A DNA stretch of 38,545 nucleotides from Okeania sp. SIO3B5 (GTDB lineage Bacteria > Cyanobacteriota > Cyanobacteriia > Cyanobacteriales > Microcoleaceae). Positions 7,889 through 17,256 of this stretch are shown one piece after another. How positions within the stretch are numbered: position 1 is the first letter of the stretch; each line of letters starts with the position of its first letter. Position numbers and translations under genes: made by a program. The stretch lies in contig NZ_JAAHHG010000047.1 of the NCBI RefSeq assembly GCF_010692555.1, positions 1 to 38,545 of the forward strand. Direction: 5' to 3'. The notes below the pieces were generated by a model. It was given only the letters and a program-made list of their open reading frames with translations. It did no database searches and was not told the DNA's origin.

Positions 7889-8959
7889 CTACATCCCCGT
7901 GTCTCCGTGTCTCCGCGTCCCCGTGTCTATCGAATAGGCTTTAGCCGAAACTTTTTCAGGAAGCTTTACCTCATTTGGGAGAGGCTTTCCTTGTTCAAAA
8001 TCAGTAATATTAGATAAGGTTGTAGTAGCAATATCATTCAGTGCTTCTTCAGTGAAAAATGCCTGATGAGAAGTAATCAAAACATTCTGGAAAGATTGTA
8101 ATAACTGGAAAGTATCATCCTGAATAACTGTATCAGATAAATCCTTAAAGAAAATATGTTCTTCTTGCTCATAAACATCAATTCCAAAATAACCAATTAT
8201 TCCAGATTTTATGCCTTCAATTGCTGCTTTTGTATCAATTAATTGACCCCGACTGGTATTAATTAACATCACTCCTGGTTTCATTTGTGCGATAGTTTTG
8301 GCATTAATCAGATGATAATTTTCTGGTGTTAAGGGACAATGTAATGAAATGATTTCAGAGTTAGCTAATAACTCAGGCAAGTCTACATAACGAGTATCGC
8401 CAATCTCTTCAAATTGAGGATTAGGATAAGGATCGTACCCAAGCAAATGACAACCAAACCCGTGGAGAATCTGGGAAATAATGATGCCTATTTTACCAGT
8501 TCCTACAATTCCAACTGTACGATCGTGTAAATCAAATCCTAATAAACCATTTAAAGAGAAATTATCATCACGCCCTCTATTAAAAGCTTTATGTAGCTTG
8601 CGATTGAGCATTAAAATCATCCCAATAGCAAATTCTGCCACTGAATAGGGAGAATAAGCTGTCACTCGCACAACTTTAATACCTACTTCTGCAGCAACTT
8701 GTAGGTCAACATTATTAAATCCTGTACATCGTAAAGCTACCAGACGAGTACCCTGCTCCGCTAAGATTTTCAGAGTTTCAGAACCTAAATCATCATTGAC
8801 AAATACACAAACTGCTTCACATCCAGTTGCAAGAGTAGCAGTTTTAGCTTCCAGTCGAGTTTCATGGAAAATAAACTCATGGTTAGCATTAGTAGCAGTA
8901 TTAACTGCATCTAAAAATTGGCGATCGTAAGATTCGGTACTAAAAACAGCAACTTGCAT
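7889..8959 (-). CDS. ldhA: D-lactate dehydrogenase (2-hydroxyacid dehydrogenase)
   Basis: A full-length NAD-dependent D-2-hydroxyacid dehydrogenase of the LdhA type, reducing pyruvate to D-lactate in fermentation. Domains: N-terminal catalytic half (about 1-100), NAD-binding Rossmann domain with GTGKIG at 153-158, and return to the catalytic domain. The expected catalytic residues are visible: Arg in NTSRG, Glu in the GIDVYEQEE region and His in SHQAFFTEEAL. The last ~10 residues (TGTRRHGDTG) are encoded by a tandem GTGTCTCC-type repeat, so the original stop has been lost and the tail extended; this may not affect the fold. Phosphoketolase lies upstream on the same strand but 850 bases away, so a shared operon is unlikely. 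Other 2-hydroxyacids are possible substrates. Confidence 0.88.
   Translation of the reverse strand: MQVAVFSTESYDRQFLDAVNTATNANHEFIFHETRLEAKTATLATGCEAVCVFVNDDLGSETLKILAEQGTRLVALRCTGFNNVDLQVAAEVGIKVVRVTAYSPYSVAEFAIGMILMLNRKLHKAFNRGRDDNFSLNGLLGFDLHDRTVGIVGTGKIGIIISQILHGFGCHLLGYDPYPNPQFEEIGDTRYVDLPELLANSEIISLHCPLTPENYHLINAKTIAQMKPGVMLINTSRGQLIDTKAAIEGIKSGIIGYFGIDVYEQEEHIFFKDLSDTVIQDDTFQLLQSFQNVLITSHQAFFTEEALNDIATTTLSNITDFEQGKPLPNEVKLPEKVSAKAYSIDTGTRRHGDTGM
7896..7927. repeat. Tandem repeat inside the 3' end of ldhA
   Basis: Units of CCGTGTCT / CCGCGTCC run into the reading frame and encode its C-terminal tail. Confidence 0.75.
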
Positions 8960-9023
8960 ATTAGATTAGGGAATAGGGAATAGACTTCATTAATTGATAA
9001 TTGATAATGGATAATTGATAATT

Positions 9024-9292
9024 AGGGCTTGCTGATTAATTCTAAAAGTATTTACAGATAAAAGTTTTAGCGTTTTAGAGCTGAAAAAAGTACCAACTTT
9101 TCGGTGGACAAAGCTCATGCATGCTAGTACTTTGGGATGATTATGGCAGAAAAATTGAGAGACAAAACTTAGCTCCTACCTCCTCTACATTCCCATTTAT
9201 CCTGTCTTCCCCTCCTGGGAGGGGTTAGGGGTGGGTTGTCTCCTGTCTCCTGTCTCCTACTCCAGCAAAAATACTTTCCATACGCAAACCCT
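9024..9292. mobile_element. Family A MITE
   Basis: Starts AGGGCTTGCTGATTAA and ends CATACGCAAACCCT, with AATT on both sides. It carries the G-rich block at 9217-9235. Confidence 0.9.
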
Positions 9293-9363
9293 AATTACCT
9301 CGGGTTTTAACGGGACTTTAGCAAATTTCAAGCCCAAACAAACCCTAAACTCTCTTTATGAGC

Positions 9364-9451
9364 AGGACTTACGCAAATTGACTTTGAAACTACCATCTGT
9401 AGGGGTGAATGGTATTCGCCCTCTCTATATGTAGAGTCTCTGCGTAAGTCC
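9364..9451. repeat. Short inverted-repeat element (AGGACTTACGCA)
   Basis: Ends AGGACTTACGCA and TGCGTAAGTCCT form a perfect terminal inverted repeat around 64 bases. The same family occurs at 5561-5673. Confidence 0.8.
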
Positions 9452-9500
9452 TGAGTATTTAAAATGTTCTCATTTTTCCTTCGACTACTATAATTATCAA

Positions 9501-9604
9501 TATAGCAATGAGCGCTCAGGTATTTACAATGTCCAGCTCAAAGTGCAGTAAGCGAAAAGGTATACAAAAAATAATGTGTAAATATGTCAGCGCACATTGC
9601 TATA
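9501..9604. repeat. 104-bp inverted-repeat element (family D)
   Basis: Ends TATAGCAATGAGCGCT and AGCGCACATTGCTATA. A copy at 31459-31561 is nearly identical over its length, and a looser one begins at 22724. Confidence 0.85.
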
Positions 9605-9630
9605 CTTAGCTATCAGCTCCAGTCAAATGA

Positions 9631-9663
9631 TTGTTGGGTTACGCTGACGCTTCACCCAACCTA
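9631..9663. repeat. GTTGGGTTACGC palindrome
   Basis: Arms TTGGGTTACGC / GCTTCACCCAA around a short GC-rich centre, a dispersed cyanobacterial palindrome type. Confidence 0.55.
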
Positions 9664-9804
9664 CTACTGCAACTATCAACACAGCGCTACACGCAAGTTA
9701 AAAGTTAAAAGGTAAAAGTCAAAAGTAATCCCTGAGTGACTTTCAGTATTTAAAATGTTCTAATCTTGAGTCACAGCAAGAATTTAACTCCTAACTTCTG
9801 ACTT

Positions 9805-12246
9805 CTAACTTCTGACTTCACCGTCAGGCCACTTCCAATTAACGATATCAGGTCTGTCAATACCATGCTCATAAGCATAATTTTGACAAGCTATTTGCTC
9901 ATTGCGGAATTTTTCCTTCGCATGAGCACCTGCAACCTTTAGCTTCTCTACTCGATCAATCACATCCATCGCAATACTGAAGCGGTCAATATTGTTCCGA
10001 ATAGCTAATTCCAAAGGCGTATTAATATTACCCTTTTCCTTATAACCCCTGACATGGAGATTATTGTGATTCGTGCGACGGTAAGTATAACGGTGAATCA
10101 ACCAAGGATAACCGTGGAAGTTAAAGATAATTGGTTTATCCAGAGTAAACAAACTATCAAAATCGCGATCGCTCAATCCATGAGGATGCTCCGTATCTGG
10201 TTGTAACTTAAACAAATCAATCACATTGATAAAGCGAATCTTCAAATCAGGGAAAGCTTCTTGCAACATCATATTAGCAGCCAAAGCTTCCTTCGTAGGA
10301 ATATCACCAGCAGTTGCCAATACAACATCAGGTTCCACTCCTTGATCGTTACTTGCCCAATCCCAAATTCCAATACCCTTAGTACAATGCTTAACAGCAG
10401 CATCCATATCCATGTACTGCAAGTGCTTCTGTTTGTCAGCAACAATCACATTAACATAGTTCTTACTTCGCAAACAATGGTTTGCAACTGACAGCAAACA
10501 ATTAACATCAGGGGGTAGATAAATTCGAGTTACATCCGGTGTCTTATTAGAAATCACATCTAGAAAACCAGGATCTTGGTGAGTAAAACCATTGTGGTCT
10601 TGTCGCCAAACTGTTGAAGTAATCAATATATTAAGAGAAGGAATTTTTTCACGCCAACTAAGCTCATTACACTTCTCTATCCACTTAGCGTGTTGACCCA
10701 CCATCGAACCAATGACATGAGCAAATGCCTCATAAGTAGAGAAAAAGACGTGTCTTCCAGTCAAGATGTATCCTTCCATCCAACCTTCAAGAGTATGTTC
10801 GCTCAACATTTCCATCACGCGACCATCACGCGCCAGCTCTCCACCATCTAAATCTTCCGGTAGAAACTCTGCCATCCAAGTCTTCTTACTGACTTCATAA
10901 ATAGCACTTAGTCTATTAGAAGTATTTTCATCAGGTCCGAATACCCGGAAATTAGTCATGTTATTACCCATGACATCTCGGAGAAACACACCCAAAGGAC
11001 GAGTATTTTCTGCCTCTATTGTTCCAGGTTTATCTATCTGTATGCCATATTCCTGGAAATCAGGCATATTCAACTCTTTGCAGAGGAGTCCGCCATTAGC
11101 ATTAGGATTCGCACTCATCCGACGGGCACCATAAGGAGCTAATTCTCGCAATTCTGCTAATAATTTACCATTAGCATCAAAAAGTTCCTCTGGTTTGTAG
11201 CTACGCATCCACTGTTCCAGAATTTTGAGGTGTTCTGGATTTTTAGCAACATCAGTCATCGGTACTTGGTGTGCCCGCCAGAAGCCTTCAATTTTGTGGC
11301 CATCAATTTCTGATGGTGCAGACCATCCCTTGGGAGTTCGGAATACAATCATCGGCCAGCGTGGCAACTCAGCATTGCCAGAAGTTCTAGCTTGTTGTTG
11401 AATATTTTTAATTTCCTGAACACAATGGTCTAAGGTAGCTGCCATTGCTTGGTGCATACTATCTGGGTCAGATCCTTCCACAAAATAAGGTTCATAACCA
11501 TAACCCAAAAAGAGATTTCTTAAATCTTCATGGCTAATTCTAGATAAAATTGTTGGGTTATTAATCTTGTAGCCATTCAAGTGCAAAATTGGCAGAATAG
11601 CACCGTCTGTAATTGGATTAATAAATTTGTTAGAGTGCCAGGATGTAGCCAGAGGTCCTGTCTCGGACTCACCATCTCCAACAACTGGTACACAAATTAA
11701 ATTTGGATTATCCAGAATTGCACCTGTAGCATGAGAAAGTACATAACCAAGTTCACCTCCCTCATGGATAGAACCTGGAGTTTCTGGCGTACAGTGACTA
11801 CCAATACCACCAGGAAAAGAGAACTGTTTGAAGAATTTTTCTAAACCTTGTACATCTTGACTTTTGTCTGGATAAACTTCTGAGTAAGTGTCCTCTAAAT
11901 AAGTTGGAGCTAGTACTCCTGGTGCGCCATGTCCTGGACCAGACATAAAAATCATATCGAGGTCAAATTTTTTGATAACCCGGTTGAGATGTATCCATAT
12001 AAAGGCTTGACCAGAACTTGACCCCCAATGTCCCAAAATACGGCTCTTAATTTGTTCGGGTTTTAGAGGTTCCCGTAGGAGAGGATTCTTTTTCAGGTAA
12101 ATCATCCCTACCATTAAATAGCAACAAGCACGCCAAAAAGCTTGCATTTTTTGGACTTCATCAGGGCTGAGAGGTGTGCCTTCAACTGTTGAACGCGCCT
12201 GGCCAAAAGCACTAATCGAAGCTGTTTTTTCTGGTGTTGATACCAT
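9805..12246 (-). CDS. xfp: Phosphoketolase (Xu5P/Fru6P)
   Basis: An 813-residue phosphoketolase, the normal length. It is a cytosolic thiamine-diphosphate enzyme that cleaves xylulose 5-phosphate (and often fructose 6-phosphate) with phosphate to give acetyl phosphate plus an aldose phosphate, linking the pentose phosphate/Calvin cycle to acetate. Family signatures in order: [10 protein letters not shown] near residue 72, [29 protein letters not shown] near 150-165, the ThDP-binding [11 protein letters not shown] near 195, and [14 protein letters not shown] near 550. The ATG at 12246 fits the conserved N-terminus. The final residues after NWKWPDG (EVRS) run into a CTTCTGA-type tandem repeat that provides the stop. 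The gene is monocistronic. The adjacent acetate kinase gene often found with it is absent here. Confidence 0.96.
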   Translation of the reverse strand: MVSTPEKTASISAFGQARSTVEGTPLSPDEVQKMQAFWRACCYLMVGMIYLKKNPLLREPLKPEQIKSRILGHWGSSSGQAFIWIHLNRVIKKFDLDMIFMSGPGHGAPGVLAPTYLEDTYSEVYPDKSQDVQGLEKFFKQFSFPGGIGSHCTPETPGSIHEGGELGYVLSHATGAILDNPNLICVPVVGDGESETGPLATSWHSNKFINPITDGAILPILHLNGYKINNPTILSRISHEDLRNLFLGYGYEPYFVEGSDPDSMHQAMAATLDHCVQEIKNIQQQARTSGNAELPRWPMIVFRTPKGWSAPSEIDGHKIEGFWRAHQVPMTDVAKNPEHLKILEQWMRSYKPEELFDANGKLLAELRELAPYGARRMSANPNANGGLLCKELNMPDFQEYGIQIDKPGTIEAENTRPLGVFLRDVMGNNMTNFRVFGPDENTSNRLSAIYEVSKKTWMAEFLPEDLDGGELARDGRVMEMLSEHTLEGWMEGYILTGRHVFFSTYEAFAHVIGSMVGQHAKWIEKCNELSWREKIPSLNILITSTVWRQDHNGFTHQDPGFLDVISNKTPDVTRIYLPPDVNCLLSVANHCLRSKNYVNVIVADKQKHLQYMDMDAAVKHCTKGIGIWDWASNDQGVEPDVVLATAGDIPTKEALAANMMLQEAFPDLKIRFINVIDLFKLQPDTEHPHGLSDRDFDSLFTLDKPIIFNFHGYPWLIHRYTYRRTNHNNLHVRGYKEKGNINTPLELAIRNNIDRFSIAMDVIDRVEKLKVAGAHAKEKFRNEQIACQNYAYEHGIDRPDIVNWKWPDGEVRS

Positions 12247-12485
12247 AATTTTTAGATTCCTTATACAAAATTCTACGTCTTTGTCTTTAGTAAGCAGGGC
12301 AAATGTCCATTGCTAGGATTAAGTTGAATTGAGCAATTTTAAACATTCATTCTTGTTTCTGCTTATAGTAGAGGTGACATGGCTATACTACTATGCCGAG
12401 CTAGGTACAAATAACTATAATTAATTTCTACAATAAAACTGTCATCAAAATAGTTAAAATTTCGTTAAGTTTAGTATTTATAATT
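12247..12485. other. Upstream region of xfp
   Basis: No gene. It should contain the xfp promoter, but no element could be assigned with confidence. Confidence 0.4.
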
Positions 12486-12766
12486 AGGGCTTGCTGATTT
12501 AAAGATCGCGCGCATTGACTGATATTGGTTTTAGGCAATTTATGTCTGGAAAAAGTATGAACTTTTCAGCAAGTAATGGTTACAAAAGTGAGGATTTTCA
12601 CTGAAGCAAAAGCCGAAAAATCACTTTTACTATTATTTTGGCCACTGAATCTGTAATTCCCATTTATTCTACGTCTTAACTACTCCCTACTCCCTTTTTC
12701 CCCTCCTGGGAGAGGTTAGGAGTGGGTCCCTACAAAGAGCAAAAAGACTTTCCATATGCAAACCCT
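12486..12766. mobile_element. Family A MITE
   Basis: Starts AGGGCTTGCTGATTTAAA and ends CATATGCAAACCCT, with AATT on both sides. It holds a CCCTACT heptamer array and a weakened G-rich block. Confidence 0.9.
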
Positions 12767-13125
12767 AATTATTATCTTTAATTCAATCAAAATAATATAT
12801 AGATATATACCAATATTTATATATACCAATTATGTTATAGGTGATAGAATGCCCTATTTTATTAGAGGCGTTCATTAGACATCTCCAAAAATACTCAAAC
12901 GCCTATCCTAACTATCTTTAGTGGAGCGATCGCTACTCATTAAAATAGTTAACTTGTACGGTTTTATGGGTATCAGAAATACTTTGTGTTACTAATCTAA
13001 ATATCTATTGCACTTTTATTTATTATTTTTATCTCAAATTTTTATGATTTTTACTAATATAAATGAACCAATTATTAATCGGACTATACCACATATTTTT
13101 AAGATTACTTTTTCATAATTATTAT

Positions 13126-13311
13126 GTAAGCATTCAGCCGTCAGCCATCAGCTATCAGCTATTGCTTTTAGTTTAGGATCAAAGCAATATTTAACTGTCT
13201 TACTACAAAAGTTGCCTCCCTTTCCCTTAAAGTAAGTTGTTAATTTAAACACCGTCCTTTAAGGAGAGAGTCTTGTTGCTGATAGCTGACAGCTAATAGC
13301 TGAATGCTTAC
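13126..13311. mobile_element. Family B MITE in the transposase gene
   Basis: 186 bp, ends GTAAGCATTCAGC / GCTGAATGCTTAC, 8-bp duplication ATTATTAT on both sides. This is the basic form without small dispersed repeats. Confidence 0.95.
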
Positions 13312-13717
13312 ATTATTATCTTTTAATCTGAATCTTTCTCTAGCAACTCCAAATATTTTAATTAATCTTATCACATGGTCTACAAATATTCTATTTTTGG
13401 CTTTTTCTTTATTTTATTCTTTGATTTCTGGTGGCATTTCTTTTTTTCTTGGCTTTTTTTTTGGTGTAGTTGTTCTCTCTACTCCTTCATAAGCTTTATC
13501 TCCTTGAAATTTTTGTTTTTTATCAAAATTATGCTGTTGTTCTCTTAATATATTTAAATCACTGACTGGACCTTTTTATCCTACTATTACATCTACTATT
13601 TATGTTCCTTTTGGTGTGGTTATTATTGGTTTTTTAAAAGTATAATTCTTCTTTTTTCCTGAGTAATATTTTTCTTGTTTTTTATATTCATTTGGTCTTT
13701 CTATACTTTGTTCTGTG

Positions 13718-13915
13718 GCAAGCATTCAGCCGTCAGCTATCAGCTAGCCTCCTAGGTCGGAACTGCGGACTTCAGCTATTAATTTTGGGGAAGGTAAAAA
13801 TAATTGAGAAATTGAGACAGAATAAAAGTTACTGTTAAAGTTCCCTTCCTAAATCTTAGAAGTAATGAATAATTAGGGTTTGCTGATAGCTGACTGCTAA
13901 TAGCTGAATGCTTAC
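13718..13915. mobile_element. Family B MITE in the transposase gene
   Basis: Ends GCAAGCATTCAGC / GCTGAATGCTTAC, 8-bp duplication GTTCTGTG on both sides. Its interior matches the copy at 14291 rather than the one at 13126. Confidence 0.95.
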
Positions 13916-14290
13916 GTTCTGTGCTATCTACAATTAATTCTAATTCTGTTAATATTTCCTTGACCCATTCCAATTCATTTTCTTTTTTTTTACTTCTTCT
14001 AATAAACTTGCTGGCAGTAATTCTCTGAGAATATCTATCCAGTAATGGAAAATATTATTAGGACTTTATCCACTTATCTTAAAGTTTATTCCTAGTGTTT
14101 GAAAAGTTGGTACATGATGTAAATAAAATAACGTTAAAATGATTTATTCTTCCCTGGTTAAGGTCTTTTTTCTTCCTCCACCTGCTTTAATTAATCTTTT
14201 TTCTGTTTTGGCAATCGCCTCTTTTTTTTCTGATTCTATTCTTTGGGCATTTTCTATTAATTTCATTAGCTGTTTGTAAGTAATACCAAT

Positions 14291-14512
14291 GTAAGCATTC
14301 AGCCATCAGCTATTAGCTAGCCTCCGTAGGAGGAACTGCGGACTTCAGCTATTAATTTTGGGGAAGGTAAAAATAATTGAGAAATTGAGACAGAATAAAA
14401 ATTACTGTTAAAATCTCCTTCCTAAACCTTAGAAGTAATGAATAATTACTAATTGCTGTTAACGTAGTTCCTCCGGAGGAGGCTAGCTGACTGCTAATAG
14501 CTGAATGCTTAC
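14291..14512. mobile_element. Family B MITE in the transposase gene
   Basis: Ends GTAAGCATTCAGC / GCTGAATGCTTAC, 8-bp duplication ATACCAAT on both sides. It carries two CCTCCGGAGG-type small repeats. Confidence 0.95.
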
Positions 14513-14692
14513 ATACCAATAATTCTTTTTGTTTCCTTTGGATGATTATAAATATATTCTAAAGTTGGATTCGTTTTAGTGACCGCATACATAAATGGTT
14601 TTTATGATTTTACCTTATTTTCTATTTTGGAGATGTCTATTATAATTTTTTTATTATGTTTAATTAATTCAGCTTATTTGATAAATTTTAAC

Positions 14693-14875
14693 ATAAGCAT
14701 TCAGCTATTAGTAGTCAGCTCTCAGCAATAAGACTCTGCTTTTAAGGACATAGTTTAAATGAATATAGACTTTAACGACTTTTGTAGTAAGATTAATTCT
14801 AGCTCAATTAATACAGCTTTAAAGCCACAGGAAAAGCAATAGCTGATAGCTGATAGCTAACGGCTGAATGCTTAC
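14693..14875. mobile_element. Family B MITE
   Basis: Ends ATAAGCATTCAGC / GCTGAATGCTTAC, 8-bp duplication ATTTTAAC on both sides. It lies just outside the dead IS. Confidence 0.93.
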
Positions 14876-15133
14876 ATTTTAACTACTATGGTTTTGATTT
14901 TTTCATACTTAGTTTAAGCCTATAATTTATCTTGATTGGCGTTGGTGAAAAGAGGTATGATATCCTGCTAGGATAAGAGCGCGAACAAAAAACTTTCTTC
15001 TACTACTACTCTTTCTTATTCTTTCTTCCTTCCTGACTCCTGACTCCTGAATCCTAAATAATTAAGATTAATATTATACACGCCCTTCAGCAACGCCTCT
15101 TGATTTTTAGATACTTTGATAGCTTGACCTAAA

Positions 15134-15832
15134 CTAATGTTTTTTATGTAATTCTGTCATAGAAAGTTCTATATCATCAGTAAGTATCTTCGCAGCTTGC
15201 TTTGTAGAATAATCAAGATAATCTTTGACTTCTAAAGGAGATCCTATATTAATCTTAACACCACACCTCCATGGTGGAGGAGCTGGATGATCGTATAAAA
15301 TGCTAATAGGAATAATTTTTAGATTAATTTCCTTTTTGCTAGATAATGCCTGTAGTGCTATGCGAGCAACTCCTGATTGAACTGGATAAATTTTTTGCTC
15401 TTCTGGATATATTCTTCCCTCAGGAAATACTACCAACATTTCCTGATTTTTTAAGAGTTGAACGCTATGGCGAATACTAGCAATTCCTGGGTTATCGCGA
15501 TCGATAGGAAACCCACCCAAGCGACGAATAAACCAACCTTGAAAACCTAGTGTTTGTTCTTCAGAGACCATATATCGAAGTTTACGGTTAGTCACAAACA
15601 AACCTGCTGCATAAGCAATAATTAGAGGGTCCCAGCGAGAACGGTGAGTAGGTGCAAGAATAATTGCATCTGTTTTTGGTATATTTTTTTGACCCCTGAT
15701 TTGTATTTTGAAATAAAAAGGTACAATAATACAGCATGACACAAAGTAAGTTAGTGGAGTTAGCCAAGGTGAAAATTCAGAGGTAACTTCTGTAGATGCT
15801 TGATAGTTTTTAGGTTTATTATTTTCAGTCAT
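15134..15832 (-). CDS. PlsC-family 1-acylglycerol-3-phosphate acyltransferase
   Basis: A 232-residue membrane-associated acyltransferase of the PlsC/LPLAT family, which moves an acyl group to lysophosphatidate (or a related lysolipid) in glycerolipid synthesis. The first catalytic block HRSRWD (H-x4-D) follows APT, about residue 63 from this start. The substrate-binding block FPEGRIYPEE is near residue 137. A hydrophobic segment (LTYFVSCCIIVPFYF) near residues 27-41 would anchor it. I start at the ATG at 15832; a TTG at 15844 would add four residues. The length is typical. It stands alone between MITEs, so no operon context helps to fix the substrate. Confidence 0.85.
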   Translation of the reverse strand: MTENNKPKNYQASTEVTSEFSPWLTPLTYFVSCCIIVPFYFKIQIRGQKNIPKTDAIILAPTHRSRWDPLIIAYAAGLFVTNRKLRYMVSEEQTLGFQGWFIRRLGGFPIDRDNPGIASIRHSVQLLKNQEMLVVFPEGRIYPEEQKIYPVQSGVARIALQALSSKKEINLKIIPISILYDHPAPPPWRCGVKINIGSPLEVKDYLDYSTKQAAKILTDDIELSMTELHKKH

Positions 15833-16114
15833 TGGTGATATCAAGGTAAGAAGGAGTTTACAGGAGGAATATTTATACAGTCGTACAGTATTTTAACAGA
15901 CTCGATCAATTTTTTAAGGGTGCTGAAAGTAATACTTCTTTTTGATTTTAACCAGATGTCTAGTGTCGCTACGCGGAAGTTAAAAGTCAAAAGTCGGGCA
16001 TCGAGTGCGTAATTCTAAGGTTTCCTACGGTGCTTTTAAAGTGTTGCTGATTTGAGGTATGAAATTCAATTTTGGGTAAATTTTCAGCCAAAAACAAGAA
16101 CTGAAACTATATCT
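15833..16114. other. Intergenic region with an inverted copy of a 65-bp repeat
   Basis: Bases 15957-16022 are the inverted copy of 3368-3433 (core GCTACGCGGAAGTTAAAAGT). Nothing else recognised. Confidence 0.55.
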
Positions 16115-16401
16115 AGGGTTTGCGCTCAAAAGTCTTTTTTAAGGAGTAGGGGAGCGGGTTATTGAGGACACACCAGAGGGGGAGACAGGGAGACGCGGAG
16201 ATAGGGTGTCACCGACACGCCGCGTCCGGTGTGTCTCCGTTTCCTCATAGGGGAGTAGGGGAGAATTTTTTTGCCCAACTATGCGCTCTTTAATGCGCTC
16301 CATGCATGACCATTAAGAGCTTAAAACCATGTACTTTTTCAATACCTAAAAAGGCACTTACCTTTATCTGGTAATTATTTGATATTTAATCAGCAAACCC
16401 T
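16115..16401. mobile_element. Family A MITE
   Basis: Starts AGGGTTTGCGCTCAAAAGTC, the same left end as the long element at 24271, and ends TTTAATCAGCAAACCCT. Flanks are ATCT and AAGT, so no duplication is visible. The interior contains a GC-rich palindrome (around 16190-16240). Confidence 0.82.
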
Positions 16402-16585
16402 AAGTAATAATCATGATTCAGTAATGAATGTAGAGGATTATCGGCATTAATCCAAAATATCTTATGCCTTTGAACCCTACTCCCTACTCCCTACTTCCTA
16501 TTCCCAAGGAGATGTAGCAAAACTTTTGAGAAATGGTATGACTCCTATAATTCTTTTTTAGACGAGTTGCTACAGGTCGCCCATT

Positions 16586-16771
16586 GTAAGCATTCAGCTA
16601 TTAGCGGTCAGCTTTTAGCTTTTTCATAGATAATGTCATATACACTGCTAAGGTCAAGGTCAGTTTTTTTCCAATACTTTATAATTCTCCTTGCATTTTT
16701 TAATACTCATTCCTGCTCTCAAGGCAAAGAATTAATAGCTGATAGCTGATAGCTGATAACTGAATACTTAC
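16586..16771. mobile_element. Family B MITE with its right TSD displaced
   Basis: Ends GTAAGCATTCAGC / AACTGAATACTTAC. No 8-bp duplication is visible. The right terminus supplies a CTTAC site and is immediately followed by a short IS200/IS605-like element. Confidence 0.85.
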
Positions 16772-16862
16772 CGAAAAATTGTGGTTTAAAGCCTCCCCTT
16801 TTAAAGGGATAATAAAGAAAAATTTTCCTTTGAGTCAATCCTCTTCTTTTCAAGGAGAGGTA
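16772..16862 (+). repeat. Short palindromic element next to a CTTAC site
   Basis: Begins CGAAAAATTGTGGTTTAAAG, then the hairpin GCCTCCCCTTTTAAAGGG, and ends in the hairpin CCTCTTCTTTTCAAGGAGAGG's equivalent near 16840-16860. It has two subterminal palindromes and no coding capacity. Confidence 0.5.
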
Positions 16863-16864
16863 AT

Positions 16865-16993
16865 AGAAATCTCCAATAATAAAAAATAAAATCAATTATC
16901 CCAAAGAAATCATCAATTCTTCCCCTCCACCGGAGGGGTTAGGGGTGGGTTCCCTACTCCCTACTCCCTACTCCCTCTTTTCTGGAGATGTCT
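16865..16993. mobile_element. Family F MITE
   Basis: Ends AGAAATCTCC / GGAGATGTCT, with AAT on both sides. The interior has a G-rich block (16932-16949) and CCCTACT heptamers. Confidence 0.8.
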
Positions 16994-17079
16994 AATTGTT
17001 AATTATTCATTATTAATTATTAATTATTGAAAGCGCATCTAAGTCTTTCCTAGTAGCTAACTTCTTTTTCAATGCTTCT

Positions 17080-17256
17080 TTGACATCCTCCCGACGCTGC
17101 TCTACGAGAGCTGCGCGGGATTCCCATCCATCAAAACAACCGAAGTTGAATTGGCTCAGGGCGGGTAGACGACTCATTGCTGCTTGCTGGCTTTTTACGA
17201 CCAGTCTTACGGGTGCTCGGAGTCTTGTTTATTGTCTCGGACTGTCCGCCCGCGAC
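17080..17256 (-). ncRNA. Orphan IS200/IS605 right end, possible omega-RNA scaffold
   Basis: On the minus strand the sequence runs from GTCGCGGGCGGACAGTCCGA to the terminal hairpin and GGAGGATGTCAA, mirroring the end of the tnpB pseudogene at 19230-19400. No tnpB reading frame accompanies it. In TnpB systems this end encodes the guide RNA. Whether this copy is transcribed is inferred. Confidence 0.5.

Larger units (their letters stand above)
13080..14606 (-). pseudogene. IS5-family (DDE_Tnp_4 type) transposase, decayed
   Basis: The minus strand encodes transposase pieces in order: TNPTLEYIYNHPKETKRIIG (14.53-14.6 kb), ENAQRIESEKKEAI...GGGRKKTLTREE with LHHVPTFQTLGI (14.0-14.28 kb), YYSGKKKNYTFKKPI with the D-V-I-V-G and PVSDLNILREQQ segments (13.5-13.7 kb), FQGDKAYEGV and KNRIFVDHVIRLIKIFG (13.3-13.5 kb), then VILKICGIVRLIIG (13.1 kb). 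These are the hallmarks of the DDE_4 transposases of IS5-like elements. Three family B MITEs split the gene and several in-frame stops (after the D-I-V-D-V-I-V-G and MPPEIKE segments) show it is dead. Plus-strand open frames here are by-products. Confidence 0.85.
12877..14638 (-). mobile_element. Dead IS5-family (ISL2-like) element, probable parent of family F
   Basis: Termini AGACATCTCCAAAA and TTTTGGAGATGTCT, flanked by ATT on both sides. A 3-bp ANT duplication is typical of the ISL2 subgroup of IS5. It is ~1760 bp only because three family B MITEs (13126-13311, 13718-13915, 14291-14512) were inserted; removing them and their TSDs leaves ~1.1 kb. The short family F elements at 16865, 23630 and 36507 have the same termini. 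Confidence 0.82.

Noticed and set aside
10261-10491. Plus-strand 76-codon frame inside xfp
   Set aside because: Lies opposite the conserved ThDP-enzyme coding sequence and lacks protein-like features.
7889-12246. ldhA-xfp operon
   Set aside because: Same strand and related metabolism, but an ~845-base gap filled with a MITE and two other repeats makes co-transcription unlikely.
13304-13492. Plus-strand hydrophobic 62-codon frame
   Set aside because: It is the reverse of the decayed transposase; the minus strand carries the recognisable DDE_4 motifs.
13860-13885. Apparent family A left end (AATTAGGGTTTGCTGA) inside the family B MITE at 13718
   Set aside because: No right end or family A interior follows, and the parallel copy at 14291 has a similar run (AATTACTAATTGCTG), so it is more likely sequence drift.
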